This document shows positions 8,149 to 17,081 of a DNA stretch of 64,000 bases, piece by piece; within the stretch, counting starts at the first letter, position 1; the number at the start of each line of letters is the position of its first letter. A program made the position numbers and the translations under genes. The notes under the pieces are model-generated. The model did not search any database. It saw only the letters and a program-made list of their open reading frames with translations, and was not told the DNA's origin. Source of the stretch: VRUE01 sp963824705 (GTDB taxonomy: Bacteria > Actinomycetota > Thermoleophilia > Solirubrobacterales > 70-9). The DNA is taken from contig CAWGQE010000003.1 of NCBI GenBank assembly GCA_963824705.1, positions 1 to 64,000 on the forward strand. Direction: 5' to 3'.

Positions 8149-9147
8149 ATGGGTGAGTTCGAGCTCTTGGATCGCATCCGGGCGCGCCTGCCGCAACCCG
8201 GCCCGCGCGTGCTGCTCGGCAGCGGCGACGACGCTGCCGTAACCCTCCCGGGCGGGGCCACCGTCACCTCGGTCGACGCCCTCGTCGACGGCGTCCATTT
8301 CCGGCGCGAGTGGAGCAGCCCGGCGCAGATCGGCGCCAAGGCGCTCGCCGTGGCGCTCTCCGACCTGGCAGCGATGGGCGCGGGGCCCGGCGAGGCCTAC
8401 GTCGTCCTCGGCATCCCCGCCGACCTCGACGAGAACGGCTGCCTGGAGCTGCTGGACGGAATCATCCAGATCGCCGAGGAGACCGGCACGACGTTGGCCG
8501 GCGGAGACGTGACGCGCGCCCCGGTCCTGACCCTGGCGATGACGGTCGTCGGCCACGCGAAGAGCGCAGAGGAACTGGTGACTCGATCCGGAGCGCAGCC
8601 CGGCGACGCGGTCGTCGTAACCGGCGCGCTCGGCGGCGCAGCCGCCGGCCTCCTGCTGCTCGAGGATGCGGCAAGCGCGCGGTCGTCGCTTGTTGCCCAT
8701 AGGGATGCAAATGACGACCGCGCGCGCTCGTTGATCGCCCGACAACTCGAGCCCCGGCCAAAGCTGGAGGCTGGTCGCGCACTGGGGGCCGCCGGAGCGA
8801 CCGCGATGATCGACCTCAGCGACGGGCTCGGCGGCGACGCCGGGCACATCGCGGTCGCCAGCGGGGTAGGCCTGATGGTCGAGGCGGACGCACTGCCGCT
8901 CGCTCTCGGCCTAACCGAGCTCGCCGCGGCCGCCGAACGCGACCCACTCGAGCTGGCAACGTCAGGCGGCGAAGACTACGAGTTGCTCGCCGCGCTACCC
9001 GAGGAGCGACTTGCCGGCGCGGTAGCAGCGGTTGAGAACCACGGAGGGCTGACGCGGATCGGCACGATCGTCGCCGGCGAAGGGGTCGAGATCAGGCTGC
9101 CTGGCGGCGAGCTGCTGGAGCCGAGGGGATTCGACCAGCTGGGTTGA
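8149..9147 (+). CDS. thiL: Thiamine-monophosphate kinase
   Basis: ThiL phosphorylates thiamine monophosphate to thiamine diphosphate with ATP. The 332-residue protein shows the PurM/ThiL fold markers: MGEFELLDRIRARLP at the start, the ATP/Mg motif VLLGSGDDAAV, SVDALVDGVHFRREW, KALAVALSDLAAMGAGPG, then TLAGGDVTRAP and AMIDLSDGLGGDAGHIA, ending with GEDYELLAALPE. The ATG at 8149 is preferred because GGAG lies 10 bases upstream; the in-frame ATG at 8140 is only one base from it. The gene stands alone, with no other thi genes nearby. Confidence 0.93.
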   Translation: MGEFELLDRIRARLPQPGPRVLLGSGDDAAVTLPGGATVTSVDALVDGVHFRREWSSPAQIGAKALAVALSDLAAMGAGPGEAYVVLGIPADLDENGCLELLDGIIQIAEETGTTLAGGDVTRAPVLTLAMTVVGHAKSAEELVTRSGAQPGDAVVVTGALGGAAAGLLLLEDAASARSSLVAHRDANDDRARSLIARQLEPRPKLEAGRALGAAGATAMIDLSDGLGGDAGHIAVASGVGLMVEADALPLALGLTELAAAAERDPLELATSGGEDYELLAALPEERLAGAVAAVENHGGLTRIGTIVAGEGVEIRLPGGELLEPRGFDQLG

Positions 9148-9280
9148 TCGCCGCCGCGGTGAGCAAGGTTCGCACGCCCCGACGGCGCAACATGGCCTCC
9201 GCCACCAGCTCCGGCTGGGGCTGATACCGGCCATCCTCGATCAGGCTCTTCAGGTGTAGCTGCTGCGTCATGAGCTTCAT
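9092..9280 (-). CDS. Small FlgM-like/helical protein, tail-to-tail overlap with thiL
   Basis: A 62-residue open frame starts MKLMTQQLHLKSLIEDGRYQ and continues PQPELVAEAMLRRRGVRTL. The pattern of a short helix, then DGRYxPxPELVAEAML, resembles the C-terminal sigma-binding helix of FlgM-type anti-sigma factors and other small actinobacterial proteins, but the match is weak. The start is supported by GGAG six bases upstream of the ATG. The last 56 bp run antisense to the end of thiL, which may mean the real stop context has changed. There are no flagellar genes in the window. Function unknown. Confidence 0.5.
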   Translation of the reverse strand: MKLMTQQLHLKSLIEDGRYQPQPELVAEAMLRRRGVRTLLTAAAINPAGRIPSAPAARRQAA

Positions 9281-9367
9281 ATCGGCTCCATGCCCGGCAA
9301 CCTTAGTTCTTGGTACTAGCACATCCGTCCAAGCCGGCATATACGCCTGCCGGACTACTCTTCCTCT

Positions 9368-10059
<692 letters not shown>

Positions 10060-10063
<4 letters not shown>

Positions 10064-11118
10064 AGGGACTGCGTCTCACCCCGCTCGGCAGCAGGATCAC
10101 GACCGCAGCGCTGTCGATCGGAGCCGGGACGTCGATCGTCATATATGTCTGGGTCGTGGTCATCGAGGGCGACCGCGGCGCCGGCGGGGCGATTCTGGTC
10201 GGTGCCCTGTTCGCCCTGCTGATGGCTCTCGGCATCGGCATCTACTCCGCCCAGCTGGTCGCCCAACGGGTGCGACAGATTGAGGACGCGGCCCGCGCCG
10301 TGGCCGACGGCGATTTCGCCGCCCGCATCCCGGTCGACTCCTCGGGCCAGCTCGGCCAACTCGCCCGAACGTTCAATGAGATGCAGCGCCGGCTCGCCGA
10401 GCTGGACAGCGCCCGCAAGCAGTTCATCGCCAACGCCTCGCACGAGCTGCGCACGCCGATCTTCAGCCTCGGCGGCTTCGTCGAGCTGCTCGACGAGGAC
10501 GACCCGAGCCCGGAGGAGCGGGTCGAGTTCGTGCGCACGATGCGCCAGCAGATCGAGCGCCTGACCAAGCTCACCGCGGACCTGCTCAACCTCTCCCAGC
10601 TCGACGCCGGCGGGATCGTGATGGCGATCGACAGGGTCGACCTCAGCTCGCTGGCCCGCGACGTGGCGCGCGAGTTCGGCGCCCGCGCCGACCTGCGCGG
10701 CTCGCGCCTGGAGCTGCGCACGCCGGACCGGCCGGTGATCGCGGTCGCCGACCCCGACCGGGTGCGGCAGATCATCCGTATCCTCCTCGACAACGCCTTC
10801 ACCCATACCCCGGAGGGCACCAGCGTCACCGTGACCATCTACTCCGTCAACCAGCGCGCCGAGCTGACCGTCTCCGACGACGGCAGCGGCATCCCGCAAC
10901 GGGTGCAAAAACGCATCTTCGAGCGCTTCTACACCGCCGACTCCGCCGGCGGCTCCGGACTCGGGCTGGCTATCGCGCGCGAGCTCGCTCAGCGGATGGA
11001 AGGGCGCATCGCGATCTCCTCCAGCCGCCGCTTCACCGCTTTCACGCTCGATCTTCCACACGCCCCTCCCGGAGCACGGGCGGCGGTCGCCGGCGACCCG
11101 GCTAAGGCCCGCGCGTGA
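10060..11118 (+). CDS. Membrane sensor histidine kinase (HAMP-HisKA-HATPase)
   Basis: The 352-residue protein has two N-terminal membrane segments (about 14-36 and 42-66) separated by a very short extracellular loop (about IEGDRGAGG), then a HAMP domain (IEDAARAVADGDFAARIP, near 74-91), the phosphoacceptor box FIANASHELRTP with H128, and ATPase boxes N (ILLDNAFTHTPEG), G1 (VSDDGSGIP), F and G2 (GGSGLGLAIAREL). The tiny sensor loop suggests that the kinase senses changes within the membrane or through a partner protein rather than a soluble ligand. It overlaps the regulator upstream (ATGA) and the HtrA gene downstream (GTGA). Confidence 0.95.
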
Positions 11119-12266
11119 GCAGGCACCGCGCCGCCTCGGCAGCGCTGCCGGCGCTGCTGTCCCTGGCGCTGCTCGCGGGCTGCGGCGGCAACAACGCCGA
11201 CAGTCCGGGAACCGGCTCGGTGGAAGCGGCGAAGACGACGACCCAGGTCGTCGTGCAGGCGGCCAGCGAGGGATTCGACGCGGCGAAGGTCTATCGCGAA
11301 GCCTCACCGGGCGTGGTCACGATCCGCTCGATCTTCGACGAAAGCGCCGCCGAAGGCTCCGGATTCGTCCTCGACACCAAGGGCAGGATCGTCACCAACG
11401 CCCACGTCGTCACCGACGGCGAAGGCAGCGACCGCAAGGAGGCAAAGGCGGTCTTCGTCGAGTTCCCCGATCGCAACGAGGTGCCGGCGAAGATCGTCGG
11501 CTTCGACCCGTTCGCCGACGTCGCCCTGCTCGAAGTCAAGCCCGACGGCTTCGCCTTGCACCCGCTGGAGCTCGGCGACGATCACGACCTCGTGGTGGGT
11601 CAGCCGGTGGCCGCGATCGGCAACCCGTTCGGCGAGCAGTCGTCGCTCTCGGTGGGGATCGTCTCGGCGATCGACCGCTCGGTCGGCTCTCTCACCCAGT
11701 TCCAGATCGAGGGGGCGATCCAGACCGACGCCTCGATCAACCCCGGCAACTCCGGTGGGCCCCTGCTCGAAGCCGGCGCCCGCGTCATCGGCATCAACCA
11801 GCAGATCGAGACCAACTCCGGCTCCAACGACGGAGTCGGCTTCGCGGTGCCGATCTCGGCGGTGAAGCGCTCCCTCGCCCAACTCGAGCAGAAGGGCAGC
11901 GCCGAGTACGCCTACATCGGCGTCAGCACCCAGGCCCTCTATCCGCAACTCGCCGCCAAGCTTGGCCTCGACACCGATCACGGGGGGCTGCTGGCCGAAG
12001 TGATTCCCGGCGGACCGGCCGACGAAGCCGGCTTGAAGGGCGGCGACGAAAAGGTCCGCTTCCAGGGTATTCCGTACCAAGCGGGTGGCGACACGATCCT
12101 CGCCGTGGACGGCCACCAGATCGTCGAACCGGACGACCTCGCCCGCTTCATCTCCGACTTCCAGCCCGGCGAAAAGGTCAAAGTCGACGTTCTCCACAAC
12201 AACGGCGATCGGGAAACGGTGGAGATCACCTTGAGTAAGCGCCCGGTCGCCGAACCCGGCAGTTGA
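11115..12266 (+). CDS. HtrA/DegP-type lipoprotein serine protease with PDZ domain
   Basis: The 383-residue exported protease has a lipobox LLAGC with lipidated C23, a chymotrypsin-like domain and a C-terminal PDZ domain. The catalytic triad is H97 (TNAHVV), D135 (FADVALLEV) and S213 (NPGNSGGPLL). The PDZ region begins near YIGVSTQALYPQLA and contains AEVIPGGPADEAGLKGGD and GDTILAVDGHQIVEPDDL. The GTG start at 11115 overlaps the kinase stop (GTGA). Members of the family degrade or refold misfolded envelope proteins. Being third in a two-component operon suggests that it is the main target or a feedback partner of the kinase. Confidence 0.95.
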   Translation: MSRHRAASAALPALLSLALLAGCGGNNADSPGTGSVEAAKTTTQVVVQAASEGFDAAKVYREASPGVVTIRSIFDESAAEGSGFVLDTKGRIVTNAHVVTDGEGSDRKEAKAVFVEFPDRNEVPAKIVGFDPFADVALLEVKPDGFALHPLELGDDHDLVVGQPVAAIGNPFGEQSSLSVGIVSAIDRSVGSLTQFQIEGAIQTDASINPGNSGGPLLEAGARVIGINQQIETNSGSNDGVGFAVPISAVKRSLAQLEQKGSAEYAYIGVSTQALYPQLAAKLGLDTDHGGLLAEVIPGGPADEAGLKGGDEKVRFQGIPYQAGGDTILAVDGHQIVEPDDLARFISDFQPGEKVKVDVLHNNGDRETVEITLSKRPVAEPGS

Positions 12267-12310
12267 GCAGCCGCGCGTCGTCCGGCCGCCGTTGCCTGTA
12301 GAAATCGCCG

Positions 12311-13549
12311 ATGCTTCAGGAAGTCTCCCTCGGCCAGAAGTCCCTCTCCGACTACACCCACATTGCTGGGAAGGAGTTGAGCGAACGCATCCGCGAGCTG
12401 GCCGAGCCGCTCGAGGGACAGCGCGTTCTCCACGTCAGCGCCACCGCCTTCGGCGGCGGGGTCTCGGAGATCCTCTACACGATCGTGCCGCTGATGCGCG
12501 ACGCCGGGATCGACGCCCACTGGCACGTGATCTTCGGCAAGGAGGAGTTCTTCAACGCAACCAAGCTCCTGCACAACTCCCTACAGGGCGCCGAGGAGAC
12601 GTTGAGCGACGAGCAGTGGGCGGTGTTCGACGAAATCAACGCGATAAACGCGGATGGCCTCAAAGGCGAATGGGACACGATCATCGTCCACGACCCCCAG
12701 CCGATCGGCCTGCGCCGCGGCGCCACAGGGCAGAGCCGTAACTGGGTCTGGCGCTGCCACATCGATCTCTCCGAGCCCAACCCGGCGCCGATCGCCCGCC
12801 TGCAACCGCTGATCGAAGAGTACGACGCGACGGTCTGGCACATGCCCACCTACGTTCCGAACGGCATGAACGGCCACGACGGCATTCGCATCATTCCGCC
12901 GGCGATCGATCCGCTCTCGCCGAAGAACATGGCCTTCTCGCCCGACGATGCCGCCTATGTCTGCAACCAGTTCGGGATCGATGTCGACCGCCCGCTGATC
13001 ACCCAGGTCTCGCGCTTCGACCCCTGGAAGGACCCGATCGGGGTGATCGACGCCTACCGCGAGGTGACCGCCGAGATGCCGGACGTGCAGCTTGCGCTGG
13101 TCGGCTCGATGGCTACCGACGATCCCGAGGGGTGGGACTTCTTCCAGCAGACCGTCGAATACGCCGACGGCGACGAGGACATCAAGATCCTCAACAACCT
13201 CAACAACGTCGGCGCGATCGAGGTCAACGCCTTCCAGTCGCAGTCCGACGTCTGCCTGCAGAAGTCGATCCGCGAGGGCTTCGGCCTGACCGTCACCGAG
13301 GCACTTTGGAAGGGCCGGCCGACGGTGGCCGGCAACGTCGGCGGCATCCCACTGCAGATCGAGGACGGCACCAGCGGTTACCTGGTCAACTCGCCGGCCG
13401 AGTGCGCGCGGCGCTGCATCGAGATCCTCGCCGACCCGGAGCTGGGCAAGCGACTGGGCAAGGCGGGCAAGGAACACGCTCGCCGCGAGTTCCTCTCGCC
13501 GCGCCTGCTGCGCGACTGGCTGCAACTGCTTACCGAGCTCGACGAATAG
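12311..13549 (+). CDS. treT: Trehalose synthase TreT-type GT4 glycosyltransferase
   Basis: TreT makes trehalose from NDP-glucose and glucose. The 412-residue protein has the N-terminal domain VLHVSATAFGGGVSEILYT, then HDPQPIGL and WRCHIDLSEPN, and the GT4 C-terminal domain with QVSRFDPWKDPIGVIDAY and the acidic nucleotide-sugar motif KSIREGFGLTVTEALWKGRP (E-x7-E). SEPN followed by the FDPWKDP motif is typical of TreT and of trehalose phosphorylase. It lies 62 bp upstream of a GT20 gene, probably in one operon. Confidence 0.85.
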   Translation: MLQEVSLGQKSLSDYTHIAGKELSERIRELAEPLEGQRVLHVSATAFGGGVSEILYTIVPLMRDAGIDAHWHVIFGKEEFFNATKLLHNSLQGAEETLSDEQWAVFDEINAINADGLKGEWDTIIVHDPQPIGLRRGATGQSRNWVWRCHIDLSEPNPAPIARLQPLIEEYDATVWHMPTYVPNGMNGHDGIRIIPPAIDPLSPKNMAFSPDDAAYVCNQFGIDVDRPLITQVSRFDPWKDPIGVIDAYREVTAEMPDVQLALVGSMATDDPEGWDFFQQTVEYADGDEDIKILNNLNNVGAIEVNAFQSQSDVCLQKSIREGFGLTVTEALWKGRPTVAGNVGGIPLQIEDGTSGYLVNSPAECARRCIEILADPELGKRLGKAGKEHARREFLSPRLLRDWLQLLTELDE

Positions 13550-13611
13550 AGCCTGTCTGGTAGGCCCCGCCACGCCTGGAGGCGGCGGCGGGCGGGTAGG
13601 CTGAGAGGCCG

Positions 13612-15075
13612 ATGCCCGAATCCGATCCGCTGATCATCGTCTCCAACCGCGGGCCGGCCCAGTTCGAGCGCGACGAGGAGGGCGAGCGCACAGTACGGCG
13701 CGGTGGCGGAGGCCTGGTGACGGCGCTCTCCGGGCTCGTCTCACACCGGGAGGCGCTCTGGATCGCCTCGGCGATGACCGACGAGGACGTCGCCGTCTCC
13801 GAGGAGCGCGGCGGGCCAGCGGAGCTCTCGATCGACGGGATCGACTACAAGGTGCTGCTGGTCGGCAGCGACCCCGTCGCCTACGACGGCTTCTACAACG
13901 TGATCGCCAACCCGATCCTCTGGTTCATCCAGCACTACCTCTGGGACCTCTCCAACGCTCCCGACATCCGCCAGGAGGAGCGCGACGCCTGGGACGACGG
14001 CTACCAGACCGTCAACAGAGACATCGCCCGCGCTGTCCTCGGCCAGATCGAGGGGCGTGAGCGGCCGCTGGTGATGCTCCACGACTACCACCTCTACACG
14101 GCCCCGGGAATGATCCGTGCCGAGCGCCCGGACGCCTTCCTGCATCACTTCGTCCACATCCCCTGGTCCCAGCCGGACAGCTGGCGGATCCTGCCCGGGC
14201 GGATCCGCGAGGCGATCTTCCGCGGCATGCTCGCCAACGACATCATCGGCTTCCACACCCACGCCTACTGCATCAACTTCATCCGCTGCTGCGACGAGCT
14301 GCTCGAGGTCGACGTCGACTACGACCGCTGCCTCGTGCGACATGCCGGCGGGGAGACCGTGGCCCGTGCTTACCCCCTCTCGATCGACGCCGAGCGGCTG
14401 CGTCGCGCGGCAGAGTCGCCCGAGGTGGCGGCGGCGGAGCGTGAGGTGCTGGAGCGCCGCCGCGAGCACCTGATCATCCGCGTCGACCGCGCCGATCTCT
14501 CCAAGAACGTGCTGCGTGGCTTCACCGCCTTCGACACCTTCCTCGCCCAGCACCCGGAGTTCCGCGAGAAGGTCACCTTCATCGCCCATCTGCAGCCATC
14601 GCGCCAGGACGTGCCGGAGTACGCCGAGTATCTGGAGAAAATCGAGGCCCTGGTCGCCGTCGTCAACCACAAGCACGGCACCACCGACTGGATGCCGATC
14701 GACCTGAAGATCTACGAGAACTTCCCCGAGGCCGTCGCCCGCTACAAGCACTTCGACCTGCTGATGGTCAACTCGATCTTCGACGGGATGAACCTCGTCG
14801 CCAAGGAGGCGCCGGCGGTCAATACCCGCGACGGCGTCCTGATGCTCTCCGAGAACACCGGCTCGCACGAGGAGCTGGCCGACTGCGTCCTCTCGGTCAA
14901 CCCCTTCGATATCCAGGAGCAGGCCGACGCGATCCACCGAGCGCTGACGATGGAGCCCGAGGAGCGCAAGCTGCGGGCTCAGCACCTCAAGGAGATCATC
15001 TACTCGCGCAATCCTGGGGACTGGGTTGATGATCAGCTGAAGGACATTGCTGAACTTCGTGAGGCTGTCGCTTAG
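13612..15075 (+). CDS. otsA: GT20 trehalose-6-phosphate synthase (OtsA-like)
   Basis: The 487-residue protein begins PLIIVSNRGPAQFERDEEG and has a Gly-rich GGGGLVTALSGL. Then come WFIQHYLWDL, the substrate motif MLHDYHLYTAPGMIR, HHFVHIPWSQPDSWRILPG and GFHTHAYCINFIRCC. The C-terminal half has RADLSKNVLRGFTAFD and the NDP-sugar motif FDGMNLVAKEAP, followed by LSENTGSHEEL. OtsA makes trehalose-6-phosphate, but no trehalose-6-phosphate phosphatase gene lies in the window. A related GT20 activity, glucosylglycerol- or glucosylglycerate-phosphate synthase, is possible. The last codons overlap repeat B: the stop TAG lies at the arm boundary. Confidence 0.85.
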   Translation: MPESDPLIIVSNRGPAQFERDEEGERTVRRGGGGLVTALSGLVSHREALWIASAMTDEDVAVSEERGGPAELSIDGIDYKVLLVGSDPVAYDGFYNVIANPILWFIQHYLWDLSNAPDIRQEERDAWDDGYQTVNRDIARAVLGQIEGRERPLVMLHDYHLYTAPGMIRAERPDAFLHHFVHIPWSQPDSWRILPGRIREAIFRGMLANDIIGFHTHAYCINFIRCCDELLEVDVDYDRCLVRHAGGETVARAYPLSIDAERLRRAAESPEVAAAEREVLERRREHLIIRVDRADLSKNVLRGFTAFDTFLAQHPEFREKVTFIAHLQPSRQDVPEYAEYLEKIEALVAVVNHKHGTTDWMPIDLKIYENFPEAVARYKHFDLLMVNSIFDGMNLVAKEAPAVNTRDGVLMLSENTGSHEELADCVLSVNPFDIQEQADAIHRALTMEPEERKLRAQHLKEIIYSRNPGDWVDDQLKDIAELREAVA

Positions 15076-15201
15076 GAGGAGCGGGAGTTGCCCTGCCGGA
15101 GCCGGGGTTCGCTTCGCTCACGATGTTGGACCGCTTCGCGGTGAGAATTACTCTGCGGAGCCGCTTCGCGAGGCTCCGGCAGGGCAACTCCCGCTCCTCC
15201 T
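15074..15201. repeat. Dispersed palindromic element, copy B
   Basis: Perfect 30-bp inverted arms (15074-15103 and 15172-15201) flank a 68-bp core. On the plus strand the core runs GGGGTTCGCTTCGCTCACGA to TGCGGAGCCGCTTCGCGA and is almost the same as the reverse-complemented core of copy A. The arms share no more than a few core-proximal bases with other copies. The left arm begins on the second base of the stop codon of the GT20 gene. Confidence 0.85.
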
Positions 15202-15250
15202 CTCCATGGTTTCAGGGGGCGAACTCCGCAGGCTGAGCGCTTGTAACTGC

Positions 15251-15634
15251 ATGGGATTGCGCGTTCGTTGGCAGCTTGCGGCTAAAGGAGCTGCCGTGGT
15301 GCTTGTCGCCTTCGTTGCGCTGCAGCTTGTTCCAGCCCTTCTAAGACCGCCGGCTCCCGAACCCTTGCCAGCTGACGTGGGCTTGCCTCGTGTGGTGGCC
15401 GCTCCGCTGCCGGTGGCTGAACCCGAAACGCCCAAGCCGGTTAAGAAGCTTCCGAAGTCCAAGCCAAACCAGCATCCCAGACGGCAGCCAGCGCACGAGG
15501 TCAGGCCTGCTCCACCACCCAACTCGAAAGCTCCGCCGATACCCAGCCCAGCCCCAGAACCACCGCCCGCGCCCGCTGCTCCAGAAGCTTCCATTCCGCC
15601 AGATGATGGCTCGGCCGAGTTCGCGCCCCATTGA
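15251..15634 (+). CDS. Proline-rich single-pass membrane protein, unknown function
   Basis: About 127 residues from the ATG at 15251: a short basic N-terminus (MGLRVRWQLAAKG), one hydrophobic segment (AAVVLVAFVALQLVPALL), then a Pro/Lys/Ala-rich tail with repeated PAP, PKP and PPP that probably spans the cell wall. It is compositionally like a TonB-type or wall-spanning linker but has no recognised domain. ATG 15206 is an alternative start. It sits between repeat elements B and F; element F begins two bases after its stop. Confidence 0.55.
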   Translation: MGLRVRWQLAAKGAAVVLVAFVALQLVPALLRPPAPEPLPADVGLPRVVAAPLPVAEPETPKPVKKLPKSKPNQHPRRQPAHEVRPAPPPNSKAPPIPSPAPEPPPAPAAPEASIPPDDGSAEFAPH

Positions 15635-15635
15635 T

Positions 15636-15748
15636 GGAGATGTCGGGTCCGCCTCCCGGCGGCTTGTACTTTTTCGCCGACGGAATCCGCGGACAATCAC
15701 CCCCGCCCCACCGAAAAAGTTGAGCCGGGAGGCGGACCCGACATCTCC
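15636..15748. repeat. Second type of palindromic element (copy F)
   Basis: Perfect 25-bp inverted arms (15636-15660 and 15724-15748) enclose a 63-bp core, which itself carries an inner 9-bp stem (ACTTTTTCG / CGAAAAAGT). The geometry is the same as in copies A-E but the core is unrelated. It starts two bases after a stop codon and ends 37 bp before rpsF. It could act as a terminator or be a separate family of the same kind of element. Confidence 0.7.
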
Positions 15749-15784
15749 CACTCCCGAAGGCCGCCGCTATAGTGCGTCGCCGCT

Positions 15785-16363
15785 TTGGCCGCACCACGCG
15801 AATACGAGCTGGTTCTGATGCTGGACCCGGGGCAGGATGCCGCGGCCCGCGACGCTGTCGCCAACGAGGCGAAGAGCCAGATCGAGGCCGCCGGGACGCT
15901 CAAGCACGAGAACGTCTGGGGCCTGCGCAAGATGGCCTACGAGATCAACAAGCGCAACGAGGCCGATTACCGCTGGTTCCGCTTCGAGGCGCCGACCGAG
16001 CTGCTCGAGCAGCTCGACCACAACCTGAAGATCGCCGACGGGGTGCTGCGTTTCCGCATCTTCAAAGTCGACGCCGACACGCCCGTGGTGGTACCGCCGG
16101 CGACCAGCGCCCCCGGTCCCGCGGCATCGCGCGAGCGGCCTTCTCAGGGCGCACCGCAGGCAGTCCCCGCGGAAACTGTGGCCGAGGATGCCGCGCCCGA
16201 GGCGCCTGCTCCGGTCGCCGTTGCTGAGCCGCCCGCCGAGGCGGAGCCCGTCGCTGAGACGCCCGAGCCGGCAGCCGAGGCCCCTGAGCCCGCCGCCGAG
16301 CCCAAGGCTCCCGAAGCCCCGGCCGAGAGCGGCGAGGGCGAGCCCGGCGACTCCGCCGCTTAG
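15785..16363 (+). CDS. rpsF: 30S ribosomal protein S6 with long acidic Ala/Pro/Glu tail
   Basis: S6 binds 16S rRNA together with S18. Residues 1-95 form the S6 domain: REYELVLMLDPGQD, ENVWGLRKMAYEINKRNEAD and GVLRFRIFKVD. Residues 100-192 are a low-complexity, acidic, Ala/Pro/Glu-rich tail about as long as the domain itself; family members usually have 95-135 residues. The start is a TTG at 15785, because no ATG or GTG in frame lies before the conserved REYELV. It heads the rpsF-ssb-rpsR-rplI cluster. Confidence 0.93.
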   Translation: MAAPREYELVLMLDPGQDAAARDAVANEAKSQIEAAGTLKHENVWGLRKMAYEINKRNEADYRWFRFEAPTELLEQLDHNLKIADGVLRFRIFKVDADTPVVVPPATSAPGPAASRERPSQGAPQAVPAETVAEDAAPEAPAPVAVAEPPAEAEPVAETPEPAAEAPEPAAEPKAPEAPAESGEGEPGDSAA

Positions 16364-16461
16364 TTCCTCTTTTCGCGCAGATTCCGGCTTCGAGGGGGAG
16401 AGTTGCGCCGCCCACACTCTTAGACTGGTGTCTCGATAAACGATCTTGAGGAGTGAGAGCC

Positions 16462-16944
16462 GTGGCGGCTTCGAACATCAACGTGGTGGTAATCACCGGG
16501 AACCTGACCCAGGATCCCGAACTTCGCCATACCGGCGGCGGCACGGCGGTCTGCGAGCTGCGAGTGGCGGTCAACAGCCGTCGCAAGGACGGCTCCACCG
16601 GTGAATGGGTCGACAAGCCCAACTACTTCAACGTGACCGTATGGGGGGCGCAGGGCGAGAACTGCGCCAACTACCTCTCGAAGGGCCGCCCGGTGGCAGT
16701 GGAAGGTCGCCTCGACTGGCGCGAGTGGGAGGCCAAAGACGGCGGCGGCAAACGGCAGGCAGTGCAGATCGTCGCCAACTCCGTCCAGTTCCTCGGCTCG
16801 CGCGACGGTGGGGGCGGGGGCGGCAATGGCGACGGTGGCGGTGGGTTCACCCCGCAGAGCGATACGCCGGCCGATCCCAGCGACTTCGATGCCGCTCCAG
16901 CCGGTGCCGGCGGGGGCAGCAGCGACGACGATATTCCCTTTTAG
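16462..16944 (+). CDS. ssb: Single-stranded DNA-binding protein
   Basis: The 160-residue SSB has an OB-fold (about 5-110: NVVVITGNLTQDPELRHTGG, then WVDKPNYFNVTVWGAQGEN and YLSKGRPVAVEGRLDWREWE), a Gly-rich linker, and the conserved acidic tip DDDIPF that recruits replication and repair partners. GTG 16462 is chosen as the start because GAGGAG ends eight bases upstream; the in-frame GTG at 16453 overlaps that site. Second gene of the rpsF cluster. Confidence 0.95.
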   Translation: MAASNINVVVITGNLTQDPELRHTGGGTAVCELRVAVNSRRKDGSTGEWVDKPNYFNVTVWGAQGENCANYLSKGRPVAVEGRLDWREWEAKDGGGKRQAVQIVANSVQFLGSRDGGGGGGNGDGGGGFTPQSDTPADPSDFDAAPAGAGGGSSDDDIPF

Positions 16945-16949
16945 GAATA

Positions 16950-17054
16950 CCGAGAGCGGTCCAGGGGCCGCCAGACAAGGACGCAGGGAGCCCGAATAGC
17001 AGCGCTATTCGGGCGACTGAGGACACCGTATGGCGGGTTCTGGGCTGCTCTCGG
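16950..17054 (+). ncRNA. Candidate structured cis-regulatory RNA between ssb and rpsR
   Basis: The 137-bp ssb-rpsR spacer folds into a closed rod. P1 is 15 continuous pairs (16950-16964 with 17040-17054, two G-U). P2 is 6 pairs (16968-16973 with 17031-17036). A 16 x 16 internal loop follows, with related strands (GACAAGGACGCAGGGA and GACTGAGGACACCGTA). P3 is an 11-bp stem (16990-17000 with 17004-17014) and an AGC loop. No U-tract follows, so it is not an ordinary terminator. Its position suggests control of rpsR-rplI by a ribosomal protein or a ligand. I do not recognise a known family. Confidence 0.6.
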
Positions 17055-17081
17055 CCACATCTGTAGGATTGCGAGCCTCAT

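Noticed and set aside
16990..17014. Simple hairpin after ssb as a transcription terminator
   Set aside because: It has no U-tract, is inside a larger closed fold and would cut off rpsR-rplI from the operon; treated instead as the tip of a structured RNA.
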